The notes: a model not told the origin generated them from the letters alone. 53,409 nucleotides of DNA from Acidobacteriota bacterium (GCA_022072205.1 JAJVID010000019.1:6410-59818); one strand, 5' to 3'; positions 22,187 to 30,838 are shown, numbered from the stretch's first letter. Numbers and translations: made by a program.

Positions 22187-22882
22187 TTACTTACTGCTTT
22201 GCGCCGATTCGAAACTTTCGCGCGCGCGGATGTAAAACTGGCGGAAGTAATCGTACATTGACCAGCACGACGAAATCACGACCAGCCACAACAGCCCGCG
22301 CCCCAGTCCGTAAAATATCATCCGCCAATCGAGCCAGTTCACATCGCCCGGGCCGAACAGGTGCTCCAAAGCCGCATGCATTTCAGGCACTGTCCAAAAA
22401 GCGATGATCGGAAACGCTTTGGTTTCGACCGGCGGCCCGCCGTCAACCGACGACGTGATCAGCAGCGAGATGGTCACCACCTGCGAAAACATCTTGAACT
22501 TGCCCGCCTTCGACGCCGGAATCGCCCAGCCTTCGGCTGCGGCCACAGCGCGCAACCCCGACACGGCAAATTCGCGCCCGATGACGATCACGACCGCCCA
22601 GGCCGGCGCCAATCTGTTTTCAACCAGCGAAATGAAGGCAGCCGAGACAAGCAATTTGTCGGCGATCGGATCGAGCAGAATTCCCAGGCGCGAAACCTGT
22701 CCGCGCCGCCGCGCGATCCAGCCATCCAGAACATCGGTGATCGCAGCGAACAGGAACAGACTCACACCGGCGATGTGCTGCGGCAACCCGACCCAGTCTT
22801 CGGAAAACCTCGTCAGCAACACCACCACCAGCAGCGGCGCGATGAAGATTCGGACGAGTGTGAGCGCGTTCGGAAGGTTCAT
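22187..22882 (-). CDS. pgsA: CDP-diacylglycerol-glycerol-3-phosphate 3-phosphatidyltransferase
   Basis: A 231-residue membrane enzyme making phosphatidylglycerol phosphate, the first step to phosphatidylglycerol and cardiolipin. The CDP-alcohol phosphotransferase motif is complete: Asp50, Asp53-Gly54, Ala57-Arg58, Gly67, Asp71, Asp75. Several hydrophobic segments are visible. The ATG at 22882 matches the family N-terminus (MNLPNALTLVRI). The expected ribosome site is missing: the bases just upstream belong to a tandem GGTGTCA repeat array, so initiation may be weak or leaderless. Confidence 0.93.
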   Translation of the reverse strand: MNLPNALTLVRIFIAPLLVVVLLTRFSEDWVGLPQHIAGVSLFLFAAITDVLDGWIARRRGQVSRLGILLDPIADKLLVSAAFISLVENRLAPAWAVVIVIGREFAVSGLRAVAAAEGWAIPASKAGKFKMFSQVVTISLLITSSVDGGPPVETKAFPIIAFWTVPEMHAALEHLFGPGDVNWLDWRMIFYGLGRGLLWLVVISSCWSMYDYFRQFYIRARESFESAQSSK

Positions 22883-22886
22883 TGCA

Positions 22887-22992
22887 AGGTGTCAGGTGTC
22901 AGGTGTCAGGTGTCAGGTGTCAGGTGTCAGGCCTCAGGTTTCAGCAAGGAGCGGCGCTTTTGCTCACACCTGAAACCTGACACCTGACACCT
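22887..22992. repeat. Palindrome of tandem 7-bp GGTGTCA words
   Basis: About six direct copies of GGTGTCA (from 22887) are followed by variant units. After a spacer, a shorter complementary array (about 22965-22992) of CCTGACA words follows. It fills the whole gap between the nadE stop codon (22991) and the pgsA start (22882). Confidence 0.85.
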
Positions 22993-24721
22993 ATCCGTGA
23001 AACTTGTTCGTGATCGGCATTCGCCGGTCGCGTCCGAAGGCGCGGGGAGTGATTTTGACGCCGGGCGCGGCCTGGCGGCGTTTATATTCGTTGATGTCAA
23101 CCTGACGGACGACCCAGCGGACGGTCTTTTCGTCGAAGCCTTCGGAGATGATCGCATCGGCGCTCAAATCCTGTTCGACATAAAGTTCGAGGATCGCGTC
23201 GAGAATGTCGTATGGGGGCAGCGAGTCCTGATCGGTTTGATTTTCGCGTAACTCGGCTGACGGCGGGCGCGTGATGATGAAGTCGGGAATGATGGGCCTG
23301 GCTCCGCGCCGGTTGACGTATTCCGAAAGTTCGTAAACCAGCGTCTTCGGCACGTCCTTGATGACCGCGAAGCCGCCGGCCATGTCGCCGTACAGCGTGC
23401 AATAGCCGACGCTCGTCTCGCTCTTGTTGCCGGTCGAAAGCACCAGCGCGCCGAATTTGTTCGACAGCGCCATCAGGATGTTGCCGCGAACGCGCGCCTG
23501 AATGTTCTCTTCCGCGACGCCCATCGGCGCTCCGGCGAAGGCCGGTTCGAGCATTTTCAAATACTGCTTGAAAGTGTCTTCAATCGGGATGATGTGATAG
23601 GCCACGCCGAGATTCCTCGCCAACTGTTCGGCGTCGCGCGCGCTCTCATTTGACGAATAGCGCGTCGGCATAAAAACGCAGGTGACGTGTTCGGCGCCGA
23701 GCGCGTCAACAGCGATGCACGCGGTCAGCGCCGAATCAATCCCGCCGGACAATCCAATCACCACACTCCTGAATCCGTTCTTTCGCACGTAATCGCGCAC
23801 ACCGACAACCAGAGCCTGATAAACCTCCTCTGGGAGCGCCGCCCGTCCCGGCTGCTGTCTTTCAATTCTCGGCTTCTGGTTTTCAAAAGGCAGCTTCCTC
23901 AATTCGATTCGGTCAACGCCGGCGACTTCAGTCATATCAATCCGCTCCTGCCTGCGACGCGGATCGTGCAAACGTTCCTTGAAAACTCTTTCGGCGTTGA
24001 TGTCGGCGACGATCAGATCTTCCTCGAACAATTTGCCGCGCGCGATGATGTGGCCGCGTTCGTCAATGATCAGGCTCTGACCGTCGAAGACCAGTTCGTC
24101 CTGCCCGCCGACAAGATTCACGTAAGCCAGCGCGACGGCGTTGTCTTCGGCGCGCGTAGCCAGCATCCGCTCGCGGTCGCGCCCTTTGCCGGCGTGGTAG
24201 GGCGAAGACGAGATGTTGATGATCACTTGCGCTCCGGCCAGCGCCTGAGCCTGCGTCGGCCCGCCCGGATACCAGATGTCTTCGCAGACGTTCACGCCAA
24301 TGAGCACATCACCATAAGCGAAAATCGGCGCCGATCGCCCCGCGTCGAAATAACGGTATTCGTCGAAGACGCTGTAATTCGGCAGGAAATTTTTGTGATA
24401 AACGCCTTTCAACCGTCCGTCGCAGATCACAGCCGCCGCGTTGTAAATGTCAGTCGTCCTGTCCACAAATCCGACTATCGAGACAATGCCGGTCGAGGCG
24501 GCGATGATTTGATCCAGAGCTTTCAGATTGGCCGCGATGAATTGCGGTTTGAGCAACAGGTCTTCAGGCGGATAGCCGGTGAGCGCGAGTTCGGGAACTG
24601 CGACGATGTCCGCGCCAATCGCGCGCGCGCGTTCGATGTCGGCGATGATTTTGGCCGTGTTGCCGGCGAAATCGCCGACTGTGGGATTGATCTGGGCGAG
24701 GGCAATGCGGATGGTGGTCAT
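22991..24721 (-). CDS. nadE: Glutamine-dependent NAD+ synthetase
   Basis: 576 residues; amidates nicotinate adenine dinucleotide to NAD+ using glutamine and ATP. The N-terminal nitrilase-type glutaminase domain has the Glu44-Lys110-Cys146 triad (VPELALTGY, YHKNFL, NVCEDIW). The C-terminal domain has the ATP-pyrophosphatase loop SGGIDSAL and the conserved GNKSE segment. Length is typical of the two-domain bacterial enzyme. It is at the downstream end of the strand carrying rex and the microcompartment genes, suggesting a shared NAD theme. There is no clear ribosome site before the ATG at 24721. Confidence 0.94.
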   Translation of the reverse strand: MTTIRIALAQINPTVGDFAGNTAKIIADIERARAIGADIVAVPELALTGYPPEDLLLKPQFIAANLKALDQIIAASTGIVSIVGFVDRTTDIYNAAAVICDGRLKGVYHKNFLPNYSVFDEYRYFDAGRSAPIFAYGDVLIGVNVCEDIWYPGGPTQAQALAGAQVIINISSSPYHAGKGRDRERMLATRAEDNAVALAYVNLVGGQDELVFDGQSLIIDERGHIIARGKLFEEDLIVADINAERVFKERLHDPRRRQERIDMTEVAGVDRIELRKLPFENQKPRIERQQPGRAALPEEVYQALVVGVRDYVRKNGFRSVVIGLSGGIDSALTACIAVDALGAEHVTCVFMPTRYSSNESARDAEQLARNLGVAYHIIPIEDTFKQYLKMLEPAFAGAPMGVAEENIQARVRGNILMALSNKFGALVLSTGNKSETSVGYCTLYGDMAGGFAVIKDVPKTLVYELSEYVNRRGARPIIPDFIITRPPSAELRENQTDQDSLPPYDILDAILELYVEQDLSADAIISEGFDEKTVRWVVRQVDINEYKRRQAAPGVKITPRAFGRDRRMPITNKFHG

Positions 24722-24730
24722 AACAATGGA

Positions 24731-25216
24731 TCAATCTTCAGCAGACTCTGAGACTCGCAAAAATTCTTCGATCTCTTTTCTGGTTAACGCCCAAACTTCG
24801 CGCACAGCCTGCGCGATGATCGCCATCCTGCTCCAATCGAAACGTGATGAATAGCCGTGACGAAAGAAATGGCGGAATGACAGGTATTCTCGCAGAGCCT
24901 CGGCGGCTTCGGCTGAAACCACTTGTGATCGGCGCTCAGAGGAACAAGCCATCTGCTGAAGCAGGTCGCGATGCCATTGTTCACCGGTGGGAACGTGCTG
25001 ATCAATCTTCTTGGCCACTCGCATAAATATATTTTCCAGCCCGTTGTAGAAGGAATGGAGAATTGAGGCGAGAGCAGCGGTCTCAATCAGGTTGGGCGTG
25101 TCTTTTTGAGCGCGCTGCAGCAGGTCATCATAAGTAGCAAGCAACTCATCAATCAGCCCCATTTCGAATCTGATTTGAGCAAAAACTTTTTTAGCCAACG
25201 CGGAGCATCTCCTCAT
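24731..25216 (-). CDS. hepT: HepT-like ribonuclease toxin
   Basis: 161 residues, mostly helical, with the HEPN/HepT active-site pattern R-x4-H-x-Y in FRHFFRHGY. In HepT-MntA pairs the toxin is an RNase silenced when its partner attaches AMP residues to the active-site tyrosine. The gene follows and overlaps the nucleotidyltransferase gene by 26 bases. ATG at 25216 is the first start; a Met at codon 19 would also give a complete HEPN fold. Confidence 0.83.
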   Translation of the reverse strand: MRRCSALAKKVFAQIRFEMGLIDELLATYDDLLQRAQKDTPNLIETAALASILHSFYNGLENIFMRVAKKIDQHVPTGEQWHRDLLQQMACSSERRSQVVSAEAAEALREYLSFRHFFRHGYSSRFDWSRMAIIAQAVREVWALTRKEIEEFLRVSESAED

Positions 25217-25496
25217 TCTGGATCAACCATCGTGCAAAAGGATGGTCAGCGTCCAGATCAACCAGGTCAACCCGATGTTTAAGCTCCCACAACAGCTTGC
25301 CATACAGATGAAAGAAACTGCTTGGAGGACACCCGCGCACAGCCAGATCAATGTCGGAGTTTTCCCGGCTGCAACCTTCGGCCAGCGACCCGAAAACAAA
25401 TACCTCCGAACAGCCGCCTTCCTTGAGAATCTCGACGGCTCGCTCGATGTCAGGCCGAAAGGCTTCCGGGATCACGATGTCCGCTGTTTCGGTCAT
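25191..25496 (-). CDS. mntA: MntA-type nucleotidyltransferase antitoxin
   Basis: A 101-residue minimal nucleotidyltransferase with the GS-x10-D-x-D signature (GSLAEGCSRENSDID). It likely neutralises the overlapping HepT by AMPylating its catalytic tyrosine. The ATG at 25496 is preferred over a TTG nine bases upstream. The pair lies between the BMC shell genes and nadE on the same strand, probably a passenger insertion in that locus. Confidence 0.87.
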   Translation of the reverse strand: MTETADIVIPEAFRPDIERAVEILKEGGCSEVFVFGSLAEGCSRENSDIDLAVRGCPPSSFFHLYGKLLWELKHRVDLVDLDADHPFARWLIQNEEMLRVG

Positions 25497-25512
25497 AAAT
25501 TTCAATCCAGCT

Positions 25513-25782
25513 TCAATCAGTCACTTCAACTGTGTCAATGATGCCGACAATCGCCGCGTCCACGGGCCGGTCTTTCAACCCGTCGGCCATTCGCGCGCTG
25601 CTGCCCGAAACGACCAGCACCTTCTCGCGGAAGCCCGCGCCGACAGTGTCAATCGCCACCAGGTAGCTGCTCTCGTCTTCGCCGGTGAGCGTGATGGGGC
25701 GGACGAGCAGGAGCTTTTTGCCTTCGAGCCGCGGGTCTTTGCGCGTCGCCACTACGTTGCCGATGATGCGTCCGATGATCAT
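25513..25782 (-). CDS. Bacterial microcompartment vertex protein (BMC-P, EutN/CcmL family)
   Basis: An 89-residue pentameric vertex protein that caps the corners of a protein organelle shell. Opening IIGRIIGNVVATRKDPRLEG, the LLLVRPI strand and the G-x-G-x3-K-V-L-V-V-S-G-S-S-A-R core are diagnostic. It is downstream of a BMC-H gene. No Shine-Dalgarno site precedes the ATG at 25782; instead a tandem GATTGCG array does. Confidence 0.93.
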   Translation of the reverse strand: MIIGRIIGNVVATRKDPRLEGKKLLLVRPITLTGEDESSYLVAIDTVGAGFREKVLVVSGSSARMADGLKDRPVDAAIVGIIDTVEVTD

Positions 25783-25785
25783 AAC

Positions 25786-25847
25786 GATTGCGGATTGCGG
25801 ATTGCGGATTGCGGATTGGTCAGCCTGCGTTCCGCGACTCGCAATTG
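25786..25847. repeat. Tandem GATTGCG array with a partial complement
   Basis: Four perfect GATTGCG units (starting 25786, 25793, 25800, 25807) and a variant fifth are followed by CGCAATT at 25840-25846, the complement of one unit. It has the same design as the other tandem-word palindromes and sits directly in front of the BMC-P start codon. Confidence 0.8.
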
Positions 25848-25848
25848 A

Positions 25849-26139
25849 TTATTTGCTCACACGTGATTCGAGCGCGACCGGCAGGTTTTCGTCAACCGAC
25901 GAATGCGGGCGCGGGATAACGTGAACGCTGACCAGTTCGCCTACGCGGCGGGCGGCTGCCGCGCCAGCGTCAGTAGCGGCTTTGACCGCCGCGACTTCGC
26001 CGCGCACGATGGCGGTGACGAACCCGCCGCCGATCTTTTCGTAACCGACCAGATTGACGTTCGCCGCTTTGACCATCGCGTCGGCGGCTTCGATCATCGC
26101 CACCAGGCCTTTTGTTTCGATCATTCCCAAAGCTTCCAT
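25849..26139 (-). CDS. Microcompartment hexameric shell protein (BMC-H)
   Basis: A 96-residue single BMC-domain protein that tiles the flat facets of a microcompartment shell. [22 protein letters not shown], the [17 protein letters not shown] core and the [15 protein letters not shown] helix match PduA/EutM-type proteins. The short C-terminal extension (after [15 protein letters not shown]) is normal. It is next to a BMC-P gene and a class II aldolase gene. Confidence 0.95.
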   Translation of the reverse strand: MEALGMIETKGLVAMIEAADAMVKAANVNLVGYEKIGGGFVTAIVRGEVAAVKAATDAGAAAARRVGELVSVHVIPRPHSSVDENLPVALESRVSK

Positions 26140-26343
26140 TTATTTCTTGCTCCTCTCGCTTTTCTCTTCAGTCTTTTTGACAATCTCGTATCCGGTTACC
26201 GCGCTGGTTCCGTCCGGGCGGTGCGTCCATTGCCAGATCACGTCCTCATCCTCACTCAACTCGACGTTCAGTACCTGTCCTGGCAAATCCGAACTTCCCG
26301 AAGACGGAGCCTGGATGATGCGTTTCTTCTCAGTCGTGTTCAT
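26140..26343 (-). CDS. Small acidic protein of unknown function in the BMC locus
   Basis: 67 residues, no recognised family. It has a polar N-terminus and a Trp-containing central segment (EDVIWQWTHRPDGTSAVTGYEIV), and a charged Lys/Glu tail. The ATG at 26343 is chosen because GGAGG sits 6 bases upstream. It lies between the aldolase and the BMC-H gene with very small gaps, so it is co-transcribed with them. A cargo, adaptor or regulatory role is possible but unproven. Confidence 0.65.
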   Translation of the reverse strand: MNTTEKKRIIQAPSSGSSDLPGQVLNVELSEDEDVIWQWTHRPDGTSAVTGYEIVKKTEEKSERSKK

Positions 26344-26363
26344 TGTCGCCTCCACTTTTGCTT

Positions 26364-27146
26364 CTATCGTTGAAACAGCTTCGCCGATTCCATCAACAAC
26401 TCCACAAGCTCTGCGCGAGTCAATGTTACCCGCTCACCATCCGCGTCGCCATTCGCTCCAGGCGTGTAGGAACAGACCTGACCCGTTCGCGCTTCGGGCC
26501 TCATCGCTCCGTTGCGCTCGCGGATTTCAAAAAGCTTTTCGACCGCGCGATCCGGGATGGTGTTTTCGTTGCCGAGCGAGCGCGCGATGAAGCTGATCCT
26601 GCAGGTGTGTTCTAGCGTTTCGAGTTTGTTGAAGGCTTTTTCCAGCGTATCTGCGAAAGCCACCGCGCCGTGATTGGCCATTAACAACGCGTCGTGAAAT
26701 TCCAGATAAGGCTCAATCGCGTCGGTCAATTCCCGTGTTGAAGGAGTCCCGTAAGCCGCCAGCGGCACGCAGCCCAGCGTCAGCACCACTTCCGAAAGAA
26801 TCGCCTTGCTCAAGCTCAAACCCGCGACGGCGAATCCGGTGGCGTGCGGCGGATGCGCGTGAACCACGGCGTTGATGTCCGGGCGCGCCTGATAGATGAC
26901 GCGGTGCATCGGCCATTCGGACGAAACGCCGAGCGCGGACGGTTCGAGCGGCTTGCCTTCGATGTCAACGACGACCATCATCTCCGGCGTCATCCAGCCT
27001 TTACTGACGCCCGATGGCGTGGCGATGACACGGTTCTCGCCCACGCGCACGCTGATGTTCCCGTCACCGGCGACCAGCAAGCCCCGGTCGTAACACCGCG
27101 TGGCGATCTCGACAATCTGTTCTCGAATTCTCTGCTCGTCCATCAT
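26364..27146 (-). CDS. Class II aldolase/adducin-family aldolase (fuculose-phosphate aldolase-like)
   Basis: A 260-residue zinc-dependent aldolase, probably splitting a sugar phosphate such as L-fuculose- or L-rhamnulose-1-phosphate into dihydroxyacetone phosphate and lactaldehyde. Zinc-binding HAHPPHATG and a later His (MANHGAV) are present, with the catalytic Glu in SSEWPMH. Such aldolases accompany BMC shells in Planctomycetes and some Acidobacteria. After about residue 225 a polar linker leads to a terminal helix (LTRAELVELLMESAKLF) that looks amphipathic and could be an encapsulation peptide. Its ATG overlaps the rex stop (ATGA). Confidence 0.88.
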   Translation of the reverse strand: MMDEQRIREQIVEIATRCYDRGLLVAGDGNISVRVGENRVIATPSGVSKGWMTPEMMVVVDIEGKPLEPSALGVSSEWPMHRVIYQARPDINAVVHAHPPHATGFAVAGLSLSKAILSEVVLTLGCVPLAAYGTPSTRELTDAIEPYLEFHDALLMANHGAVAFADTLEKAFNKLETLEHTCRISFIARSLGNENTIPDRAVEKLFEIRERNGAMRPEARTGQVCSYTPGANGDADGERVTLTRAELVELLMESAKLFQR

Positions 27147-27844
27147 CCACCAGCACCGTTCGCGCTCGCGTCATGGCGCAAGAACTCGCGGTGATGCACA
27201 TTGACGGCCTCGTCGCTCGGATTGGCCAGAAAGTACGAAAGGCTTTCGAGCAAGATCGTCAGGTCAACGTTATTGACTTTGACCCCAGGCCTCGGATTGA
27301 GGTGAATGGGCGCGAAATTGAGCACGGCGCGGACGCCTGCCTCAGTCACCTCTTCCAGAACTCTCTCGGCGGCGGTCGCGGGCACGGCGATGATCACAAT
27401 CTCAATGCATTCGCTTCTGATGACTTCGCCGATATTTTGATCGCTTTGAATCTCCAGGCCAGAGCGCGTTTTCCTGCCGATCTTCGCCGGGTCATCATCG
27501 AACAACGCGACGATCTCGAAGCTGTCGTAATCGAACCCTTGATAATTGGCCAGCGCTGTTCCCAGGTTTCCCAGGCCGACTATGGCCACCCGGCGGCGCT
27601 CGGTCAGGCCCAGAATCTTCCTCAGATGCCGGCTCAAGTCTTCAACGTAATACCCGACGCCGCGCACGCCGAACTCGCCGAAATAGGCCAGGTCTTTGCG
27701 AATCTGCGCTGAATTCAGGTTGAATTGATCCGCCATCGCCTGCGACGACACAGTCTCCGCCCCGGACGCCGCCAACTCATTCAGGCAGCGCAAATAAATC
27801 GAGAGGCGATTGGTTGTTAATTCTGAAACCTTCTCCGTTTTCAT
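27143..27844 (-). CDS. rex: Redox-sensing transcriptional repressor Rex
   Basis: A 233-residue NADH/NAD+-ratio sensor. The N-terminal winged helix (residues about 1-80, with LNSAQIRKDLAYFGEFGVRGVGY) binds DNA. The C-terminal Rossmann domain has GLGNLG. A C-terminal domain-swapping helix follows. When NADH is low Rex represses genes for fermentation and NADH reoxidation. It heads the aldolase-BMC gene group with a 4-base overlap, implying that microcompartment expression is linked to redox state. Start ATG at 27844. Confidence 0.94.
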   Translation of the reverse strand: MKTEKVSELTTNRLSIYLRCLNELAASGAETVSSQAMADQFNLNSAQIRKDLAYFGEFGVRGVGYYVEDLSRHLRKILGLTERRRVAIVGLGNLGTALANYQGFDYDSFEIVALFDDDPAKIGRKTRSGLEIQSDQNIGEVIRSECIEIVIIAVPATAAERVLEEVTEAGVRAVLNFAPIHLNPRPGVKVNNVDLTILLESLSYFLANPSDEAVNVHHREFLRHDASANGAGG

Positions 27845-27893
27845 GCTGTCTGGATTCGGCTTGTGACCGATGTTGGCGCCTTAATCCGCCGAT

Positions 27894-27917
27894 TGACCAC
27901 GATTTCGCTCTTGGTCA
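27894..27917. promoter_or_regulatory. Inverted repeat TGACCA-N12-TGGTCA in the rex-ruvA intergenic region
   Basis: Six-base complementary half-sites lie 50-73 bases upstream of rex. It may be an operator, but it does not match the usual Rex site (TTGTG-type half-sites), so the regulator is unknown. Confidence 0.3.
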
Positions 27918-28060
27918 GCAACGATAGCCCAGCGCCGTTGGGGCTGTCAACTTTATGCTTTGCAAGGGCATTACGCGCAAATTGACACTCGCCGGAACGC
28001 TCCTTAAACTGCGATTTCGACATTCATTAAACGGCGCAACATACGCAAAGAGGAGCAGCT

Positions 28061-28672
28061 TTGATCGCGCACATCACCGGCAAGTTGATTCAGAAACAAC
28101 CCAACTCCGTGGTCGTGGACGTTGGCGGCGTCGGTTACGAACTGACCGTCCCGCTTTCGACGTTTTACGACCTGGGCGACCCGGGCGCCGAGGTTTCGCT
28201 GCGCGCCTACACGTACGTCCGCGAAGACGCGCTGCAACTCTTCGGCTTCCGAACCGAGCGCGAAAAAAGATTATTCCTGCTGATGATCGGCGTTTCGGGC
28301 ATCGGCCCGAAACTTGCCATCACCGCTTTGTCGGGGATGAGCGCAGAGGAACTGATCCACGCGATCCGCACTGAGAATCTGGCCAAGCTAGTGGGCGTCC
28401 CCGGCGTTGGCAAAAAGACCGCCGAACGAATGCTGGTCGAATTGAAAGATAAAGTGGCTCAACTGGCTTCGCCCGAAATGGAAGAGCAGTTGAAGGCCGG
28501 AGCGATCATCAGCATCGGCGAAGCGATGCGCGATGATCTGATCTCGGCCCTGATCAATCTGGGTTATCAGAAAGCGGCGGCTGAGAAAGCCGTGTCGGCT
28601 GTGATGAAAGAGAACCCGGACGCGAATTTTGAGACCGCGCTCAAAACTTCGTTGAGGAAGATGTCAAAGTAG
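28061..28672 (+). CDS. ruvA: Holliday junction branch-migration protein RuvA
   Basis: 203 residues; binds four-way junctions as a tetramer and loads RuvB. The N-terminal OB fold opens IAHITGKLIQKQPNSVVVDVGGVGYEL, the central HhH motifs include GVPGVGKKTAERMLVELK, and the C-terminal UBA-like domain contacts RuvB. The start is TTG at 28061, 6 bases after GAGGAG. ruvB follows 34 bases downstream. Confidence 0.95.
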   Translation: MIAHITGKLIQKQPNSVVVDVGGVGYELTVPLSTFYDLGDPGAEVSLRAYTYVREDALQLFGFRTEREKRLFLLMIGVSGIGPKLAITALSGMSAEELIHAIRTENLAKLVGVPGVGKKTAERMLVELKDKVAQLASPEMEEQLKAGAIISIGEAMRDDLISALINLGYQKAAAEKAVSAVMKENPDANFETALKTSLRKMSK

Positions 28673-28706
28673 CCGGTTTGAGGCAGCCCGTTTGAGGTAG
28701 TTCGCT

Positions 28707-29774
28707 GTGGCTAACAAAAACAAAACTTATAACGATGATCAAACCGAATCACGTCTAGTCGGCGGAGTTGCGGTAGACGACGATCAACAGATCGAACTCT
28801 CGCTGCGGCCTCAACTCCTGCGCGAATACATTGGCCAGAAGAAAGTTAAAGACAATCTGGGCATCTTCATCAAAGCCGCCCGCGCGCGCGGCGAAGCTCT
28901 GGATCACGCGCTGCTCAACGGTCCTCCGGGTCTGGGCAAAACGACGCTGGCCGCGATCATCGCCCGCGAGATGGACGCGAAAATCAAAACGACCGCCGGG
29001 CCGGTGATCGAAAAAGCCGGCGACCTGGCCGCGCTGCTCACCAATCTGGAAGAGGGCGACGTGCTCTTCATTGACGAAATTCACCGGCTGCATCCGGCGA
29101 TTGAAGAGATTCTGTATCCCGCGATGGAGGATTTCGAGCTTGATCTGGTGATCGGGCAGGGGCCGTCTGCTCGTTCGGTGAAACTCGATCTGCCGCGCTT
29201 CACGCTGGTCGGCGCGACGACGCGGCCCGGGTTAATTACTGCGCCGTTGCGCGGGCGTTTCGGCATTAACTTCCATCTGGATTTTTATCCAGTCGAGGAT
29301 TTGCAGATCATCGTCGAGCGTTCGGCCTCGATCCTCAACGTCGAAATTGACAACGGCGGCGCGCGCGCCATCGCCGCGCGGTCACGAGGCACGCCGCGCG
29401 TTGCCAACCGCCTGCTGCGCCGCGTTCGAGATTACGCCGAGGTCGAATACGACGGACGCGTCACCACCGAAGTCGCTACGGACGCGCTCAACCGGATGGA
29501 GGTTGATCGTTACGGCCTGGACGAAGTTGATCGCAAGTTGCTGACGACGATCATCGAAAAATTCAACGGCGGCCCGGTCGGCATCGGCACAATCTCGGCG
29601 GCGATCAGCGAGGAGAAAGACGCGATTGAAGAAATTTACGAGCCGTATCTGATCCAAATCGGTTTTCTGAATCGAACGCCGCGCGGACGCGTAGTGATGC
29701 CTGCGGCTTATCAGCATTTGGGGCTGAATCCGCCCGAACAACGAAACTCCCCGCAGACAGGTCTATTTCAGTGA
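28707..29774 (+). CDS. ruvB: Holliday junction helicase RuvB
   Basis: 355-residue AAA+ ATPase driving branch migration. Walker [10 protein letters not shown], Walker B LFIDEIHR, sensor and C-terminal winged helix ([22 protein letters not shown]) are all clear. The start is GTG at 28707. The stop overlaps the ATG of queA. Confidence 0.97.
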   Translation: MANKNKTYNDDQTESRLVGGVAVDDDQQIELSLRPQLLREYIGQKKVKDNLGIFIKAARARGEALDHALLNGPPGLGKTTLAAIIAREMDAKIKTTAGPVIEKAGDLAALLTNLEEGDVLFIDEIHRLHPAIEEILYPAMEDFELDLVIGQGPSARSVKLDLPRFTLVGATTRPGLITAPLRGRFGINFHLDFYPVEDLQIIVERSASILNVEIDNGGARAIAARSRGTPRVANRLLRRVRDYAEVEYDGRVTTEVATDALNRMEVDRYGLDEVDRKLLTTIIEKFNGGPVGIGTISAAISEEKDAIEEIYEPYLIQIGFLNRTPRGRVVMPAAYQHLGLNPPEQRNSPQTGLFQ

Positions 29775-30838
29775 TGCGTGTTTCCGAATTCGACTATGAA
29801 TTGCCCGACGAACTGATCGCGCAGGAACCGCTTGCCGAACGTGATCGCTCGCGCATGCTCGTGGTTGACCGCGCCAATCAATCCTGGCGCGACAGTTCGT
29901 TCGCTGAATTCCCGACGTTTCTGAACGCGGGTGACGTCATCGTCATCAACAATACGCGCGTCTTCCCCGCACGATTGATCGGGCATCGGATTGTGAACGG
30001 GCAACGCGGCGCCCTGGTTGAGGCGCTGCTGGTTCGGCTAATTGAAGATAACAAGAACGAATGGGAGGTTCTGGCGAAACCCGGACGCGCGTTGAAAGTC
30101 GGCGCGGAACTTGAATTCGGCGAAGGGCGGTTGCGCGGCGTTGTCACGGCCATCGTTGAAGAAGGCCGCCGCCGCATTCGTTTTGAATGTGGCGATGACT
30201 TCGACCGGATCGTTGACGAAATCGGAAACACGCCGCTGCCGCCTTACATAAAGCGTGAGCGCAGCGAGGAACAAAGGCTGGATGAGCCTCGTTATCAAAC
30301 CGTCTTCGCTCGTGAACGCGGGGCGATTGCCGCGCCGACCGCCGGTTTGCATTTCACTCCGAGAATCTTCGACGAATTGCGCGCTCGCGGCGTAAAAATC
30401 GCCGAGATCACTCATCACGTCGGGTACGCGACTTTTCAACCCGTTCGCGTCGAGCGGGTCGAAGAACACGCGATAGCTTCGGAGAGTTACGAAATCACAA
30501 GCGAAGCCGCCGAGGTCATCAACAATGCGAAACAATCCAAACAATCCGGCGCGCGCGTTGTGGCCATCGGCACGACGACCACGCGGGCGTTGGAGAGCGC
30601 GGCGGAGCCTGATGGTCTGGTGCGAACCGAACGCCGCAGCACGGAACTTTTTATCTATCCCGGCTACCGATTTCGCGCGGTGGATGCATTGCTGACGAAT
30701 TTCCATCTGCCGCAATCTTCATTGTTGATGCTAGTTTCGGCTTTCGCCGGGCGCGATCTGACTTTGAACGCATACCGGCATGCAGTCGCTCAAAAATATC
30801 GTTTCTACAGCTACGGCGATTGCATGCTGATAATTTGA
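29774..30838 (+). CDS. queA: tRNA preQ1(34) S-adenosylmethionine ribosyltransferase-isomerase
   Basis: 354 residues; adds the epoxycyclopentanediol group to preQ1 in tRNA wobble position 34 (queuosine pathway). FDYELPDELIAQEPL, INNTRVFPARL, GAIAAPTAGLHFT and THHVGYATFQPV are family hallmarks. The ATG at 29774 overlaps the ruvB stop (TGATG), so it is translationally coupled; the ruvA-ruvB-queA order is common in bacteria. Confidence 0.96.
   Translation: MRVSEFDYELPDELIAQEPLAERDRSRMLVVDRANQSWRDSSFAEFPTFLNAGDVIVINNTRVFPARLIGHRIVNGQRGALVEALLVRLIEDNKNEWEVLAKPGRALKVGAELEFGEGRLRGVVTAIVEEGRRRIRFECGDDFDRIVDEIGNTPLPPYIKRERSEEQRLDEPRYQTVFARERGAIAAPTAGLHFTPRIFDELRARGVKIAEITHHVGYATFQPVRVERVEEHAIASESYEITSEAAEVINNAKQSKQSGARVVAIGTTTTRALESAAEPDGLVRTERRSTELFIYPGYRFRAVDALLTNFHLPQSSLLMLVSAFAGRDLTLNAYRHAVAQKYRFYSYGDCMLII

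Noticed and set aside
22887-22992. CRISPR array
   Set aside because: The repeats are 7 bp, contiguous without spacers, and followed by their complement; no cas genes are in the window.
23687-24751. Plus-strand 354-codon open frame opposite nadE
   Set aside because: Antisense to NAD synthetase with all catalytic motifs present on the other strand.
27894-27917. Canonical Rex operator
   Set aside because: The inverted repeat is TGACCA/TGGTCA, not the TTGTG-type Rex half-site, so I list it only as an unknown candidate.
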